Source: Winogradskyella sp. (GTDB taxonomy: Bacteria > Bacteroidota > Bacteroidia > Flavobacteriales > Flavobacteriaceae). From it: DNA of 64,000 bases. Shown in pieces: positions 8,511 to 15,998 of this stretch; position 1 is the first letter of the stretch; each line of letters begins with the position of its first letter. Made by a program: the position numbers and the translations under genes. The notes below the pieces were generated by a model. The model ran no database searches, had not been told where the DNA came from, and worked only from the letters and a program-made list of their open reading frames with translations. The stretch covers positions 868,001-932,000 of the forward strand of contig NZ_RHLG01000001.1 in assembly GCF_003712105.1 (NCBI RefSeq), read 5' to 3'.

Positions 8511-9938
8511 CTATGCATTATCAGAATTTTCGATTTCAGCATCTTCAGCTTCGATTTCTTTTCTGTCTTTACCTTTTAAATACTCAGGTAAATCCATACC
8601 AGCCATGTTAAACATTTCTTGTAAAGGTGGCACAGCTTTGTACATACCAGAGATAAAATTTGAAGTAGAAGATTTCCCATCTTTACTACCACCATTTTCC
8701 CAAACGGTAACCTTATCAATTTTGATATTTTTAATAGCTTCAGCTTGTGTTTTAACTAACTCAGGCAACTTATCTGCAATTAATAATAGTACAGCGTCTT
8801 TAGAATTATTACCTGCAGCTTTTACGATTTCGTCTAAACCAGCAGCTTGCTTGGTTAATACTTCGTAAAGACCTTTTGCCTCAGCTTGAGCTTTAAATAA
8901 TATGGCATCAGCCTCACCTTTTGCACGTCTTCTAATACGCTCAGCCTCTGCCTCAGCGTCTATTTCAGCTTTACGTTTTGCAATTTCGGTAGGTACAATA
9001 ACATCAGCCATTTGAGATGAACGCTCACGTTCTGCTCTTGCTGCTTCGGCTTGTTGCTCAGCAGCATATGACTCTTCCAATGCTTTTGCAGATTGTACTT
9101 TTTCTGAAGCTATAGCTACGCGCTCAGCTTCAGCTTCACGCTGACGACGTAAAGAGTCGGAGTTAGCAACAGAAATTTTTGCAGTGTTCTCACCTTCTAC
9201 GGCTTTGGCATTAGCTGCGGCTACTTGGGTTTTTTCATCTTGCACTGCATTAGCTTCACCAATAGCACCATCTCTATTTTTTTCTGCTACCGATTTACGA
9301 GCAGCGTTAATAGCATGTGCAGCAGCTTCCTTACCTAATGCTTCAATATATCCAGACTCATCAACGATATCAGTAATGTTTACGTTGATTAGTTTTAAAC
9401 CAACTTTCTTTAATTCCGATTCTACAGATTGAGAAATATTAGTTAAAAATTTATCTCTATCAGAATTTATTTCTTCAATATCCATTGAAGCTACAACCAA
9501 ACGTAACTGACCAAAAATGATTTCTTTAGCTAATTCTTGAATGTCTTGTAACCCTAAACCTAATAAACGCTCAGCAGCATTTTGCATTACGCCAGGCTCT
9601 GTTGATACACCAATAGTAAAACGCGAAGGCACATTAACACGGATGTTCTGTTTAGATAAGGCATTAACTAGATTTACCTCTATTGATATAGGAGTTAAAT
9701 CTAGATACTCGTAATCTTGAATGACTGGCATAATAAAGGCGGCACCACCATGAATACACTTTGCTGATTTTCCACCACCTACTTTACCATAGACTACAAG
9801 AATTCTATCTGATGGGCAGCGTTTGTAACGCTTAATCAGAATAATCAAAGTGAGTACAATAAAAAGGGCGACAAAGATGAGTAGCATTGGTCCGCCAAAA
9901 CCATCCATGCTAAAACTGTCTTGAATGAGTAATGTCAT
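8511..9938 (-). CDS. Flotillin family (SPFH domain) membrane protein
   Basis: Membrane-scaffold protein of the flotillin/YqiK/FloT type, thought to organise fluid membrane domains. A short N-terminal part is followed by one membrane helix at about 17-36, an SPFH/band-7 domain at about 45-200, and a long Ala/Glu/Arg-rich coiled coil at about 215-385 with repeated AEA-type heptads, then a variable C-terminus (MAGMDLPEYLKG). The 475-residue length is usual. The gene directly upstream encodes an NfeD-like partner, the same pairing as yuaF-floT in Bacillus, so the two probably act together. A strong terminator follows. Confidence 0.92.
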   Translation of the reverse strand: MTLLIQDSFSMDGFGGPMLLIFVALFIVLTLIILIKRYKRCPSDRILVVYGKVGGGKSAKCIHGGAAFIMPVIQDYEYLDLTPISIEVNLVNALSKQNIRVNVPSRFTIGVSTEPGVMQNAAERLLGLGLQDIQELAKEIIFGQLRLVVASMDIEEINSDRDKFLTNISQSVESELKKVGLKLINVNITDIVDESGYIEALGKEAAAHAINAARKSVAEKNRDGAIGEANAVQDEKTQVAAANAKAVEGENTAKISVANSDSLRRQREAEAERVAIASEKVQSAKALEESYAAEQQAEAARAERERSSQMADVIVPTEIAKRKAEIDAEAEAERIRRRAKGEADAILFKAQAEAKGLYEVLTKQAAGLDEIVKAAGNNSKDAVLLLIADKLPELVKTQAEAIKNIKIDKVTVWENGGSKDGKSSTSNFISGMYKAVPPLQEMFNMAGMDLPEYLKGKDRKEIEAEDAEIENSDNA

Positions 9939-9984
9939 AAGATTTAAGATTTTAAAGATTAATATTTAATAATTTGTGTGAAGG

Positions 9985-10626
9985 TTAATTACTCAGTAAA
10001 TGACCTTCGTTATTTGGAAGTTCTTCTATCTCTGATATTGAAGCTTCGATAGGTTTTCTGGTTTTGTCGACGATAAGAATTCCGTTAGATGTGACATCAA
10101 CAACTTTTATAATTGTACCAGATTTTAAATCGATTAGCGCATCAGTAAGTGCATCTAATTCTCTAACTGTACCTTGTACATTAACACTAACTTTACCCAT
10201 GCTTGAGCGATCAGCACCAATAGTTAAATAGACTTCTCCAACTGCATCTAAAGCATTATTATAATTTAGTGTACCACTATCACTCAATTTGCTAATAAAA
10301 TAGAATAGCGAAGCCATAATAACCATCATAAGCAATCCTGAAAGAAGCGATACAATTATCGTAATTGGTGTTGAAAGTCCGGCGTCTAGACATGCAATGC
10401 CGCTCCATCCAAATATGGTAAAAAACCCAACTAAATTTTTGAATGTTATAAACTGAAATCCTGCTCCAGCATCTGAGTCAATTTCAGCATCTGCATCTCC
10501 AATATCATCAGCATCTCCACCAGCAAAAGCCATTGCCATTACACCAATAAAAATTAATGAACCAACTACAGCTATAGACCAATAGACTTTAGGTAGAAAT
10601 TCTAAATTTGAAAACCACTCTAACAT
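9985..10626 (-). CDS. NfeD-like membrane protein, flotillin partner
   Basis: A 213-residue membrane protein with a helix at about 15-35, a very acidic loop (GGDADDIGDADAEIDSD, 37-53), two further helices at about 63-81 and 87-111, and a C-terminal beta-rich domain (125-200) of the NfeD OB-fold type (VGEVYLTIGADRSSMGKVSV). NfeD/YuaF proteins are regularly encoded beside flotillins and are thought to modulate their assembly; here the flotillin gene follows after 46 bases in the same direction. No serine-protease part, as in long NfeD forms, is present. It has a promoter-like element upstream and begins the two-gene operon. Confidence 0.82.
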   Translation of the reverse strand: MLEWFSNLEFLPKVYWSIAVVGSLIFIGVMAMAFAGGDADDIGDADAEIDSDAGAGFQFITFKNLVGFFTIFGWSGIACLDAGLSTPITIIVSLLSGLLMMVIMASLFYFISKLSDSGTLNYNNALDAVGEVYLTIGADRSSMGKVSVNVQGTVRELDALTDALIDLKSGTIIKVVDVTSNGILIVDKTRKPIEASISEIEELPNNEGHLLSN

Positions 10627-10649
10627 AAATGAATGAATTAACAGTTAAA

Positions 10650-10657
10650 CAAAAATA
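10650..10657 (-). promoter_or_regulatory. TAnnTTTG promoter element of the nfeD-flotillin operon
   Basis: On the minus strand TATTTTTG lies 23 bases upstream of the nfeD-like start codon, in the short gap after the ketoacyl synthase gene. This suggests independent transcription of the two-gene unit. Confidence 0.45.
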
Positions 10658-10671
10658 CTATCAGCAATAAG

Positions 10672-11811
10672 CTATTTTGAAAGTATTATAGATACTGCAT
10701 TACCACCAAAGCCAACGGCATTAATCATAATTTTTGATATTTTTTTTGGACGCGATTGCTCCAAGTATGGAATGTCAATAAATTTTTGATGGTTAAGCAT
10801 AAGTATGGCCATTTCTATACTGAGCATTCCTGATGCTCCAAGGCTATGACCTACTTGTGCTTTATTAGTAGTCAAAGTGGGAATTTTGTTACAAAAAATT
10901 TGTTTTATAGCAGTGTATTCCGCTAAATCACCCTTTATAGTACCAGGTGTGTGAGTTACAATTATGTCGATGTCTTCGGGGTTTGAATCACCCAATGCCA
11001 TGGTCATAGAGCGTTGAAAACATTCAGCGTCAGCCGATAGCGATGCATTGTGTTCTAATAGTTCTGTACCGTATCCAAAACCATCAATATAAGCTAAGGC
11101 ATTATCTTTTTTTCCTAGCTCTAAGCATGCAATAGAAGCAGCTTCACTGAGAATCATTGTGTTTTCAGATTTATTAAAATCCAAAGCTTTGCATGGTAAC
11201 TCGTCATTAGTTCTGGCATAGATTTTTAAAGCTTGCATTTGTGCAATAGTAAATGATGTTAACGGTGCTTCGCTACCACCAACTAAAAACTTATTACACA
11301 TATTGGCATTTATCCAAGCAATGCCATTAAGCATTGCATGTAATGCTGTAGAGCAGGTAATTGAATGTGAAATTTCAGGACCTTTTGTTTGCAAATCGTG
11401 AGCTACCCAAGACGAAATATTACCAAGCGTAGTTGTGGGAGAACTTAATGTTTCTGCTCTATGTTCAGTTAAAAAACTTTCAAAATATTTTTCGAATAAA
11501 CCTGTTGCACCACGAGACGACCCAATGTTAACCCCAAAATCATCTTGAGACGCCCAACCTGCTTGCTTTACTGCATGTCTCGCAGCAAAAATCGCAAACA
11601 AAACAGACTTATCAAGCTGCTTATATTTTGAATTGGAATGTCTTAGTTTTTCGATCTCTTGTTTTGCATTAAGAGGTAATTCAGCAACTAAGTTTCCATC
11701 TAATCTTGAAAAGCAGTGGGTTTTGGCATTGTAATTTTTCCAGATAATATCTGGCTCATAACCTAAAGGGGAAATAGAGGATATTGCAGTTATAGAGATT
11801 GGTTGATTCAA
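10672..11811 (-). CDS. Beta-ketoacyl synthase (KAS/FabF-like) near biotin genes
   Basis: Condensing enzyme of the thiolase-fold KAS I/II group, joining an acyl chain to malonyl-ACP. The catalytic triad is intact: Cys in SITCSTALHA, His in VTHTPGTIKGD and His in QVGHSLGASG. At about 380 residues it is shorter than housekeeping FabF. A longer frame from TTG 11832 exists, but that codon lies inside a TACTTTTG promoter element, so I prefer the in-frame TTG at 11811 (MNQPISITAISSISPLG). It lies near the bioF-bioA group in the same direction but is separated by one opposite gene. A role in making the pimeloyl chain of biotin is possible but unproven. Confidence 0.85.
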   Translation of the reverse strand: MNQPISITAISSISPLGYEPDIIWKNYNAKTHCFSRLDGNLVAELPLNAKQEIEKLRHSNSKYKQLDKSVLFAIFAARHAVKQAGWASQDDFGVNIGSSRGATGLFEKYFESFLTEHRAETLSSPTTTLGNISSWVAHDLQTKGPEISHSITCSTALHAMLNGIAWINANMCNKFLVGGSEAPLTSFTIAQMQALKIYARTNDELPCKALDFNKSENTMILSEAASIACLELGKKDNALAYIDGFGYGTELLEHNASLSADAECFQRSMTMALGDSNPEDIDIIVTHTPGTIKGDLAEYTAIKQIFCNKIPTLTTNKAQVGHSLGASGMLSIEMAILMLNHQKFIDIPYLEQSRPKKISKIMINAVGFGGNAVSIILSK

Positions 11812-11829
11812 TACATTTTTTGTTTGAAG

Positions 11830-11837
11830 CAAAAGTA
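11830..11837 (-). promoter_or_regulatory. TAnnTTTG promoter element of the ketoacyl synthase gene
   Basis: On the minus strand TACTTTTG overlaps the upstream candidate start codon at 11832, which argues for translation from the next in-frame TTG at 11811. Confidence 0.45.
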
Positions 11838-11937
11838 GTGTATCTACACAATTTTAAAAACCAACTTTAGCTATTTATAATTAAATTGTAACATAAACTT
11901 ATTTTAGATTACTCACATATTAAAATGTATCAATATT

Positions 11938-12375
11938 ATGGAAGAACGCGAAGGTAAAAGTTGGTTTAGTAGAAACTGGGGTTGGGTTCTTGGTGGCGGC
12001 TGCTTAACCTTAATTGTTATTGTTGGGTTAATTATAGGAGGAGCTATTTTTAAAGTGGTTGATACAGTAAAGGAATCTGAAACTTACAACTATGCCGTTG
12101 GTGAAGCTTCTAAAAATAAGGAAGTAATCGGGTTTTTAGGAGAACCGATTGAAACTGATGGGATTGGAAATACTAGTTATAATTATATAAATGGGAAGAC
12201 ATCTGTGGATTTAACGATTCCGATAAAAGGACCAAAAGATGAAGGGGATATATTTATCAGTGCCGAAAAGACTAATGGAGAATGGGACTATAAGTCACTT
12301 TATGTAAAAATAGATGGTGAAACAGAAGTCATTAATTTACTGGATACTATTGAAGACTCTTCAGACGATTTCTAA
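11938..12375 (+). CDS. Coa1-like cytochrome c oxidase assembly factor family protein
   Basis: A 145-residue single-span membrane protein. A charged, Trp-rich N-terminus (KSWFSRNWGWVLGGG) leads into a hydrophobic helix at about 15-38, followed by a periplasmic Coa1/Tim21-type fold with the marks VIGFLGEPI and NYINGKTSVDLTIPIKGPK. Family members in mitochondria help cytochrome oxidase assembly; in bacteria the role is not established and no oxidase gene is near. It is the only plus-strand gene inside the biotin region, splitting the ketoacyl synthase from bioA, and its last 15 bases overlap the 3' end of convergent bioA. Confidence 0.75.
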   Translation: MEEREGKSWFSRNWGWVLGGGCLTLIVIVGLIIGGAIFKVVDTVKESETYNYAVGEASKNKEVIGFLGEPIETDGIGNTSYNYINGKTSVDLTIPIKGPKDEGDIFISAEKTNGEWDYKSLYVKIDGETEVINLLDTIEDSSDDF

Positions 12376-13626
12376 AGAACTTTTTATTGTACTATATACT
12401 TTTTGCAATTCTTCTTCAGTAATTACATACGGTGGTTGTATATAAATAGTATTGCCAAGTGGACGTAAAAACACACCATTTTTCATAAAATGTGATAATA
12501 ACTTATCTCGTAAATCACCGTAACGATTGGCTGTAGTATTTAAATCGATTGCTAAAATGACACCAATACTTCTCGTAGTTTTCACACTTGGATGGTTTTC
12601 AATTTTCTTTTCAAATGCTTTATGTGAAGCCGAAATTCGTTTAATACTGTTCTGAATATCTTCAGTTTGTAACAACTCAATACTTGCTAAAGACGCCGTG
12701 CATGCTATAGGATTAGCAGAATAGGTATGGCAATGCATAAAACCTTTAGCAATAGTATTGCCTAAAAAGGCTTTATAAATATCCTCAGTACATGAGGTAA
12801 TTGCCATCGGTACAAGTCCGGCAGTTAGGGCTTTACTCAAACAAATAATATCTGGTTTGGTTTCGATATAATCTGAAGCGAAAGATTTACCTGTTTTTCC
12901 AAAACCCGTCATAACTTCATCGGCAATAGTCAAGATGTCATTGCTTTTGAAAAACTTTAAAAGCGCATTTAACCCAACTGCGTCATGAGTTTTCATACCA
13001 GCTGCTCCTTGTACTAAGGGTTCGTAAACAAAACCAGCGATAGCTTCAGAAGAAATAATTGTTTTAAGTGTTGTTAAAATCTCTTCAGTATTAGTCCCGT
13101 CAGGAACAGGAATCCTTTTAATGTCCATTAAAAAATCTTCAAATGGACCATTGTAAATAGAAAGACCTGAAACTGACATAGCACCAAATGTATCACCGTG
13201 AAATCCATCTTCAAAAGCTATAAAGGTTGAGCGTTTTTCACTTTTATTAAAGTAATATTGAAGCGCCATTTTTATGGCACCTTCAACAGCAGTAGAACCA
13301 TTGTCGTTAAAGAAAATTCGGTTTTGACCCTGAGGAAGGATTTTTATTAGCTCTTCAGATAATTTTACCGCGGGTTCATGTGTAAAATCGCTAAACATTA
13401 TTTGGTCTAGCTGTTGCATTTGATAAGAAACGCGACTGGTAATATAATCGTTACAATGCCCAAACATACTCGTATACCAAGACGCTATAGCATCGATATA
13501 CGCGTTACCGTCTTCATCAACCAAAGTGCAACCATGTGCTTTTACGATTGCTAAGCTATCAGGATGCGTATGGTGCTGTTTTAGCGGATGCCAAAGGTGT
13601 TTTTTATCGCGTTCTTTGAGACTCAT
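12361..13626 (-). CDS. bioA: Adenosylmethionine-8-amino-7-oxononanoate aminotransferase
   Basis: PLP-dependent transaminase that converts KAPA to DAPA with S-adenosylmethionine as amino donor, the second step of the late biotin pathway. Class III aminotransferase marks are present: HLWHPLKQ near the start, NDNGSTAVEGAIKMA, DGFHGDTFGAMSVSG, ADEVMTGFGKTG, and the PLP lysine at residue 265 (CLSKALTAG). Length 421 is normal. The start overlaps the end of bioD by 4 bases, indicating coupled translation in a bioF-DUF2007-bioD-bioA operon. Its 3' end overlaps the convergent Coa1-like gene by 15 bases. Confidence 0.97.
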   Translation of the reverse strand: MSLKERDKKHLWHPLKQHHTHPDSLAIVKAHGCTLVDEDGNAYIDAIASWYTSMFGHCNDYITSRVSYQMQQLDQIMFSDFTHEPAVKLSEELIKILPQGQNRIFFNDNGSTAVEGAIKMALQYYFNKSEKRSTFIAFEDGFHGDTFGAMSVSGLSIYNGPFEDFLMDIKRIPVPDGTNTEEILTTLKTIISSEAIAGFVYEPLVQGAAGMKTHDAVGLNALLKFFKSNDILTIADEVMTGFGKTGKSFASDYIETKPDIICLSKALTAGLVPMAITSCTEDIYKAFLGNTIAKGFMHCHTYSANPIACTASLASIELLQTEDIQNSIKRISASHKAFEKKIENHPSVKTTRSIGVILAIDLNTTANRYGDLRDKLLSHFMKNGVFLRPLGNTIYIQPPYVITEEELQKVYSTIKSSLEIV

Positions 13627-14231
13627 AAATTAGGTTTAAACTTTTCCGCATATTCCTTAATCACATTTTGGTCAAAGTAAGGTTCGTCTTCTATGCGTCC
13701 AATTACAGTTGCGCCAGTCATTTTTTCAATAATTGACTCAGTAGTTTCATGCTCGTTACCACTATAAATAATCGATACGTCAAAGCCCTTATCTTTCAAT
13801 AGGTTTACGGTTAACAAGGTATGATTAATACTTCCTAAATAATGACGAGAAACTACAATAACTTTATAGTCTGGTTTAATTAGATCTAAAATTGTATCCG
13901 TATCATTTAGCGGTACCAGTAATCCGCCAGCACCTTCGATAACTAAATCATTTTTGGTTTTTGGTACGTTTATAAGTTTTAATGCAATTGAAACATTGTC
14001 TATTTCTGCAGCCGCATGAGGACTCATAGGAGTATTGAGCGCATAACTATTTGGATGAAAAACAGATTTTGAATTCGATACTAAACGCTTGACTTTATGA
14101 GTATCGCTATTGTCTATATCACCAGCTTGAACCGGTTTATAATAATCTGCCTCTAAGGCTTCAACTAAAATTGCTGATGCAATTGTTTTTCCTACCTCAG
14201 TAGATATACCAGTTACGAAGTAAGTCGTCAT
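13623..14231 (-). CDS. bioD: Dethiobiotin synthetase
   Basis: ATP-dependent enzyme that carboxylates DAPA and closes the ureido ring to give dethiobiotin. The P-loop is at residues 8-16 (GISTEVGKT), followed by the substrate-binding YKPVQAG and the EGAGGLLVPL motif. At 202 residues it is near the usual size. It overlaps both neighbours by 4 bases (DUF2007 upstream, bioA downstream), so it lies in the middle of a tightly coupled operon. Confidence 0.96.
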   Translation of the reverse strand: MTTYFVTGISTEVGKTIASAILVEALEADYYKPVQAGDIDNSDTHKVKRLVSNSKSVFHPNSYALNTPMSPHAAAEIDNVSIALKLINVPKTKNDLVIEGAGGLLVPLNDTDTILDLIKPDYKVIVVSRHYLGSINHTLLTVNLLKDKGFDVSIIYSGNEHETTESIIEKMTGATVIGRIEDEPYFDQNVIKEYAEKFKPNL

Positions 14232-14674
14232 ATACGTTTGCCTTTGAAATATTTATCTTGTTTTACAGGAAATTCGGTTTTACAATCATCGCAGACATAT
14301 TTGTATCGTGTATGAAATGGCAATGTAAATGTTATTATACCAAACAAAAACGCCATTAAAGATTTAAAACTATCTATAGAAGAGAATAGTTCTACATGAT
14401 GATTACCACAATTAGGACAAGCTATAGGTTGCCCATTATCATCGACTGAGTATGCTTTAATAGATTTAAGGATGTCTCTAGCGTCTTGCTCATTTTCAGA
14501 ATACACCTTAAGCTTTACACCACCAATGGCATTACTCACTAATGGATCTGTGTCAATGGTTAAATTATCTGACAAAAACACTTTGATACCATCGGCTTCT
14601 AATCTTCCTTTAGCGATCTGTGCTTCCGAAGAATATTGATATTTTGCTACTGTAACAAATATTTTCTTTGTCAT
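14228..14674 (-). CDS. DUF2007 domain protein with zinc-ribbon-like cysteines
   Basis: A 148-residue protein. The N-terminal 75 residues form a DUF2007 domain (KIFVTVAKYQYSSEAQIAKG, GGVKLKVYSENEQDARDIL), a fold related to PII-type signalling proteins. The C-terminal part has CPNCGNHH and later CDDCKTEF, a likely zinc ribbon broken by a hydrophobic segment (LMAFLFGIITFTLPF). The function is unknown. Its place between bioF and bioD, overlapping both by 4 bases, makes it part of the biotin transcript, but the family is widespread outside biotin operons, so a pathway role is not implied. Confidence 0.78.
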   Translation of the reverse strand: MTKKIFVTVAKYQYSSEAQIAKGRLEADGIKVFLSDNLTIDTDPLVSNAIGGVKLKVYSENEQDARDILKSIKAYSVDDNGQPIACPNCGNHHVELFSSIDSFKSLMAFLFGIITFTLPFHTRYKYVCDDCKTEFPVKQDKYFKGKRI

Positions 14675-15810
14675 AAAACAAAGGTAGCAAGTAACTCTAA
14701 GACTTTAGTCATATCTTCTTTAGAATTATAACTGTGTAAACAAAAACGTAATCGCTCACTTCCTTTTGGGACTGTAGGTGACAATATGGGTTTAACGTCG
14801 AAGCCGTTATTTTGAAGTTGTTTTGATATATGCTTCACAGTATCATTTCCTGAAATAATACAACAGTGAATTGCAGATTCACTTTCAATAAATGTGTTCT
14901 GAAAGTTTAGTCGTTTAATTTCAGAATTAAAAAACCTGATATTATCTTCTAGCTTTTCAATTTCAGAAGTTTCATATAATTCGGTATAAGCACATTTTAT
15001 TGAAGCCAGTGTATGAGGTGTTAAAGCAGTCGTATAAATAAAAGGTCTAGAGAAATTGATGAGGTATTCTTTTAACGCTTTTGAACCTAATATGGCTGCG
15101 CCATGGCAACCTAATGCTTTGCCGTAGGTGACAATTTTGGCAAAAACAGGCTCATCAACTAAGCCCTGATTGAAAACACCAATTGCATGTGCTTCATCAA
15201 TAATAAGGTGTGCATCGTAGGTTTTACAAAGTTGAATAAGCGCAGAGATATCTGGAGAATCACCATCCATGGAAAAGACAGATTCTGTGACAATGTAAAT
15301 TTCTGTTTCTATTGGATTTCGACTCACTTCGGCTCCGCTCAGTGACCGACGCTTAAGAATATTTTCCAAATCCTGTAAGTCATTATGCTTGAATTTATAT
15401 GATTTAGCATTACTCATTGTAATACCATCTCTAATAGATGCATGTGCCAATTCATCATAGAGAATTATATCGCCTCGTTGAGCAATACAAGTCAATATAC
15501 CAATGTTAGCATTATAGCCAGAGTTGAAAATCAGCGCTGCTTCACAATTATGAAATTCTGAAATTTGAGCTTCAATTTCTCTGTATAGCTCATGATTACC
15601 CGAAAGTAAACGAGAGCCTGATGCACCATTTTGAAGAATACCATTGTCAATTAAATGCTGATGCGCTGTTTTGAAAATCTTATCAGACTTTGAAAAGCCT
15701 AAATAATCATTTGAAGAAAAATCTACTGGAAAGTTTGCACTACTGAGTTGTCTGTAGGCATTATTAGCTTTACGGTCTTCTAGTTTTTTATGAAGCTTTT
15801 TTGGTAGCAT
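14671..15810 (-). CDS. bioF: 8-amino-7-oxononanoate synthase with an in-frame repeat insertion
   Basis: PLP enzyme that condenses pimeloyl thioester with alanine to form KAPA, the first dedicated biotin step. Family motifs: SSNDYLGFS, GASGSRLLSGNHELY, ESVFSMDGD, IDEAHAIGV and the PLP lysine at 231 (TYGKALGCHGAAILG). Between HNDLQDLENIL and YIVTESVF the protein is about 11 residues longer than E. coli BioF; this segment (about 154-166) is encoded by a GC-rich palindromic repeat that keeps the frame. All catalytic motifs remain, so activity is likely. The ATG is 4 bases from a TATTTTTG element and begins the operon. Confidence 0.95.
   Translation of the reverse strand: MLPKKLHKKLEDRKANNAYRQLSSANFPVDFSSNDYLGFSKSDKIFKTAHQHLIDNGILQNGASGSRLLSGNHELYREIEAQISEFHNCEAALIFNSGYNANIGILTCIAQRGDIILYDELAHASIRDGITMSNAKSYKFKHNDLQDLENILKRRSLSGAEVSRNPIETEIYIVTESVFSMDGDSPDISALIQLCKTYDAHLIIDEAHAIGVFNQGLVDEPVFAKIVTYGKALGCHGAAILGSKALKEYLINFSRPFIYTTALTPHTLASIKCAYTELYETSEIEKLEDNIRFFNSEIKRLNFQNTFIESESAIHCCIISGNDTVKHISKQLQNNGFDVKPILSPTVPKGSERLRFCLHSYNSKEDMTKVLELLATFVL
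15324..15345. repeat. GC-rich palindromic repeat inserted in bioF
   Basis: TCACT and AGTGA form the ends of a 22-bp element with core TCGGCTCCGCTC, far richer in GC than its surroundings, continuing into CCGACGC. From memory, closely similar sequences (a CTTCGRCT-CGCTCAGTG core) occur as dispersed intergenic repeats in many Flavobacteriaceae genomes. I see no second copy in this window. It codes for residues near RRSLSGAEVSRN of BioF. Confidence 0.6.
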
Positions 15811-15814
15811 TGGT

Positions 15815-15822
15815 CAAAAATA
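15815..15822 (-). promoter_or_regulatory. TAnnTTTG promoter element of the bioF operon
   Basis: On the minus strand TATTTTTG is followed by ACCA and then the bioF ATG, so the mRNA should be leaderless or nearly so. Confidence 0.5.
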
Positions 15823-15832
15823 CAAAGACCTA

Positions 15833-15858
15833 TAAAGTTTTAAACTTTAACAAGTTAA
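15833..15858. promoter_or_regulatory. Overlapping palindromes upstream of bioF
   Basis: TAAAGTTT-T-AAACTTTA (15833-15849) and TTTAAC-AA-GTTAAA (15845-15858) overlap each other about 23-48 bases upstream of the predicted bioF transcription start, where a repressor could block the -33 region. A biotin-responsive operator is an inference; the region is AT-rich and short palindromes occur by chance. The rest of the 178-base gap to 15988 shows no gene. Confidence 0.35.
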
Positions 15859-15957
15859 ATTTTATGCATTATCAAAAAATATTATTCTAAACCTAATATA
15901 TTTTGTTATATCGATTATTAAAAATCACGGTTAGTGATATAAATTGTAGGTTTTTTC

Positions 15958-15998
15958 TTAATTTCATGATTTTAAACCATTCAATATCATGAAATTAA
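15958..15998 (+). promoter_or_regulatory. 13-bp inverted repeat that includes the start codon of the next gene
   Basis: TTAATTTCATGAT (15958-15970) and its exact complement ATCATGAAATTAA (15986-15998) are separated by 15 bases. The right arm contains the ATG at 15989, so in mRNA the start codon would lie in the stem. It could be an RNA structure limiting translation or a protein-binding site on DNA. Confidence 0.55.
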
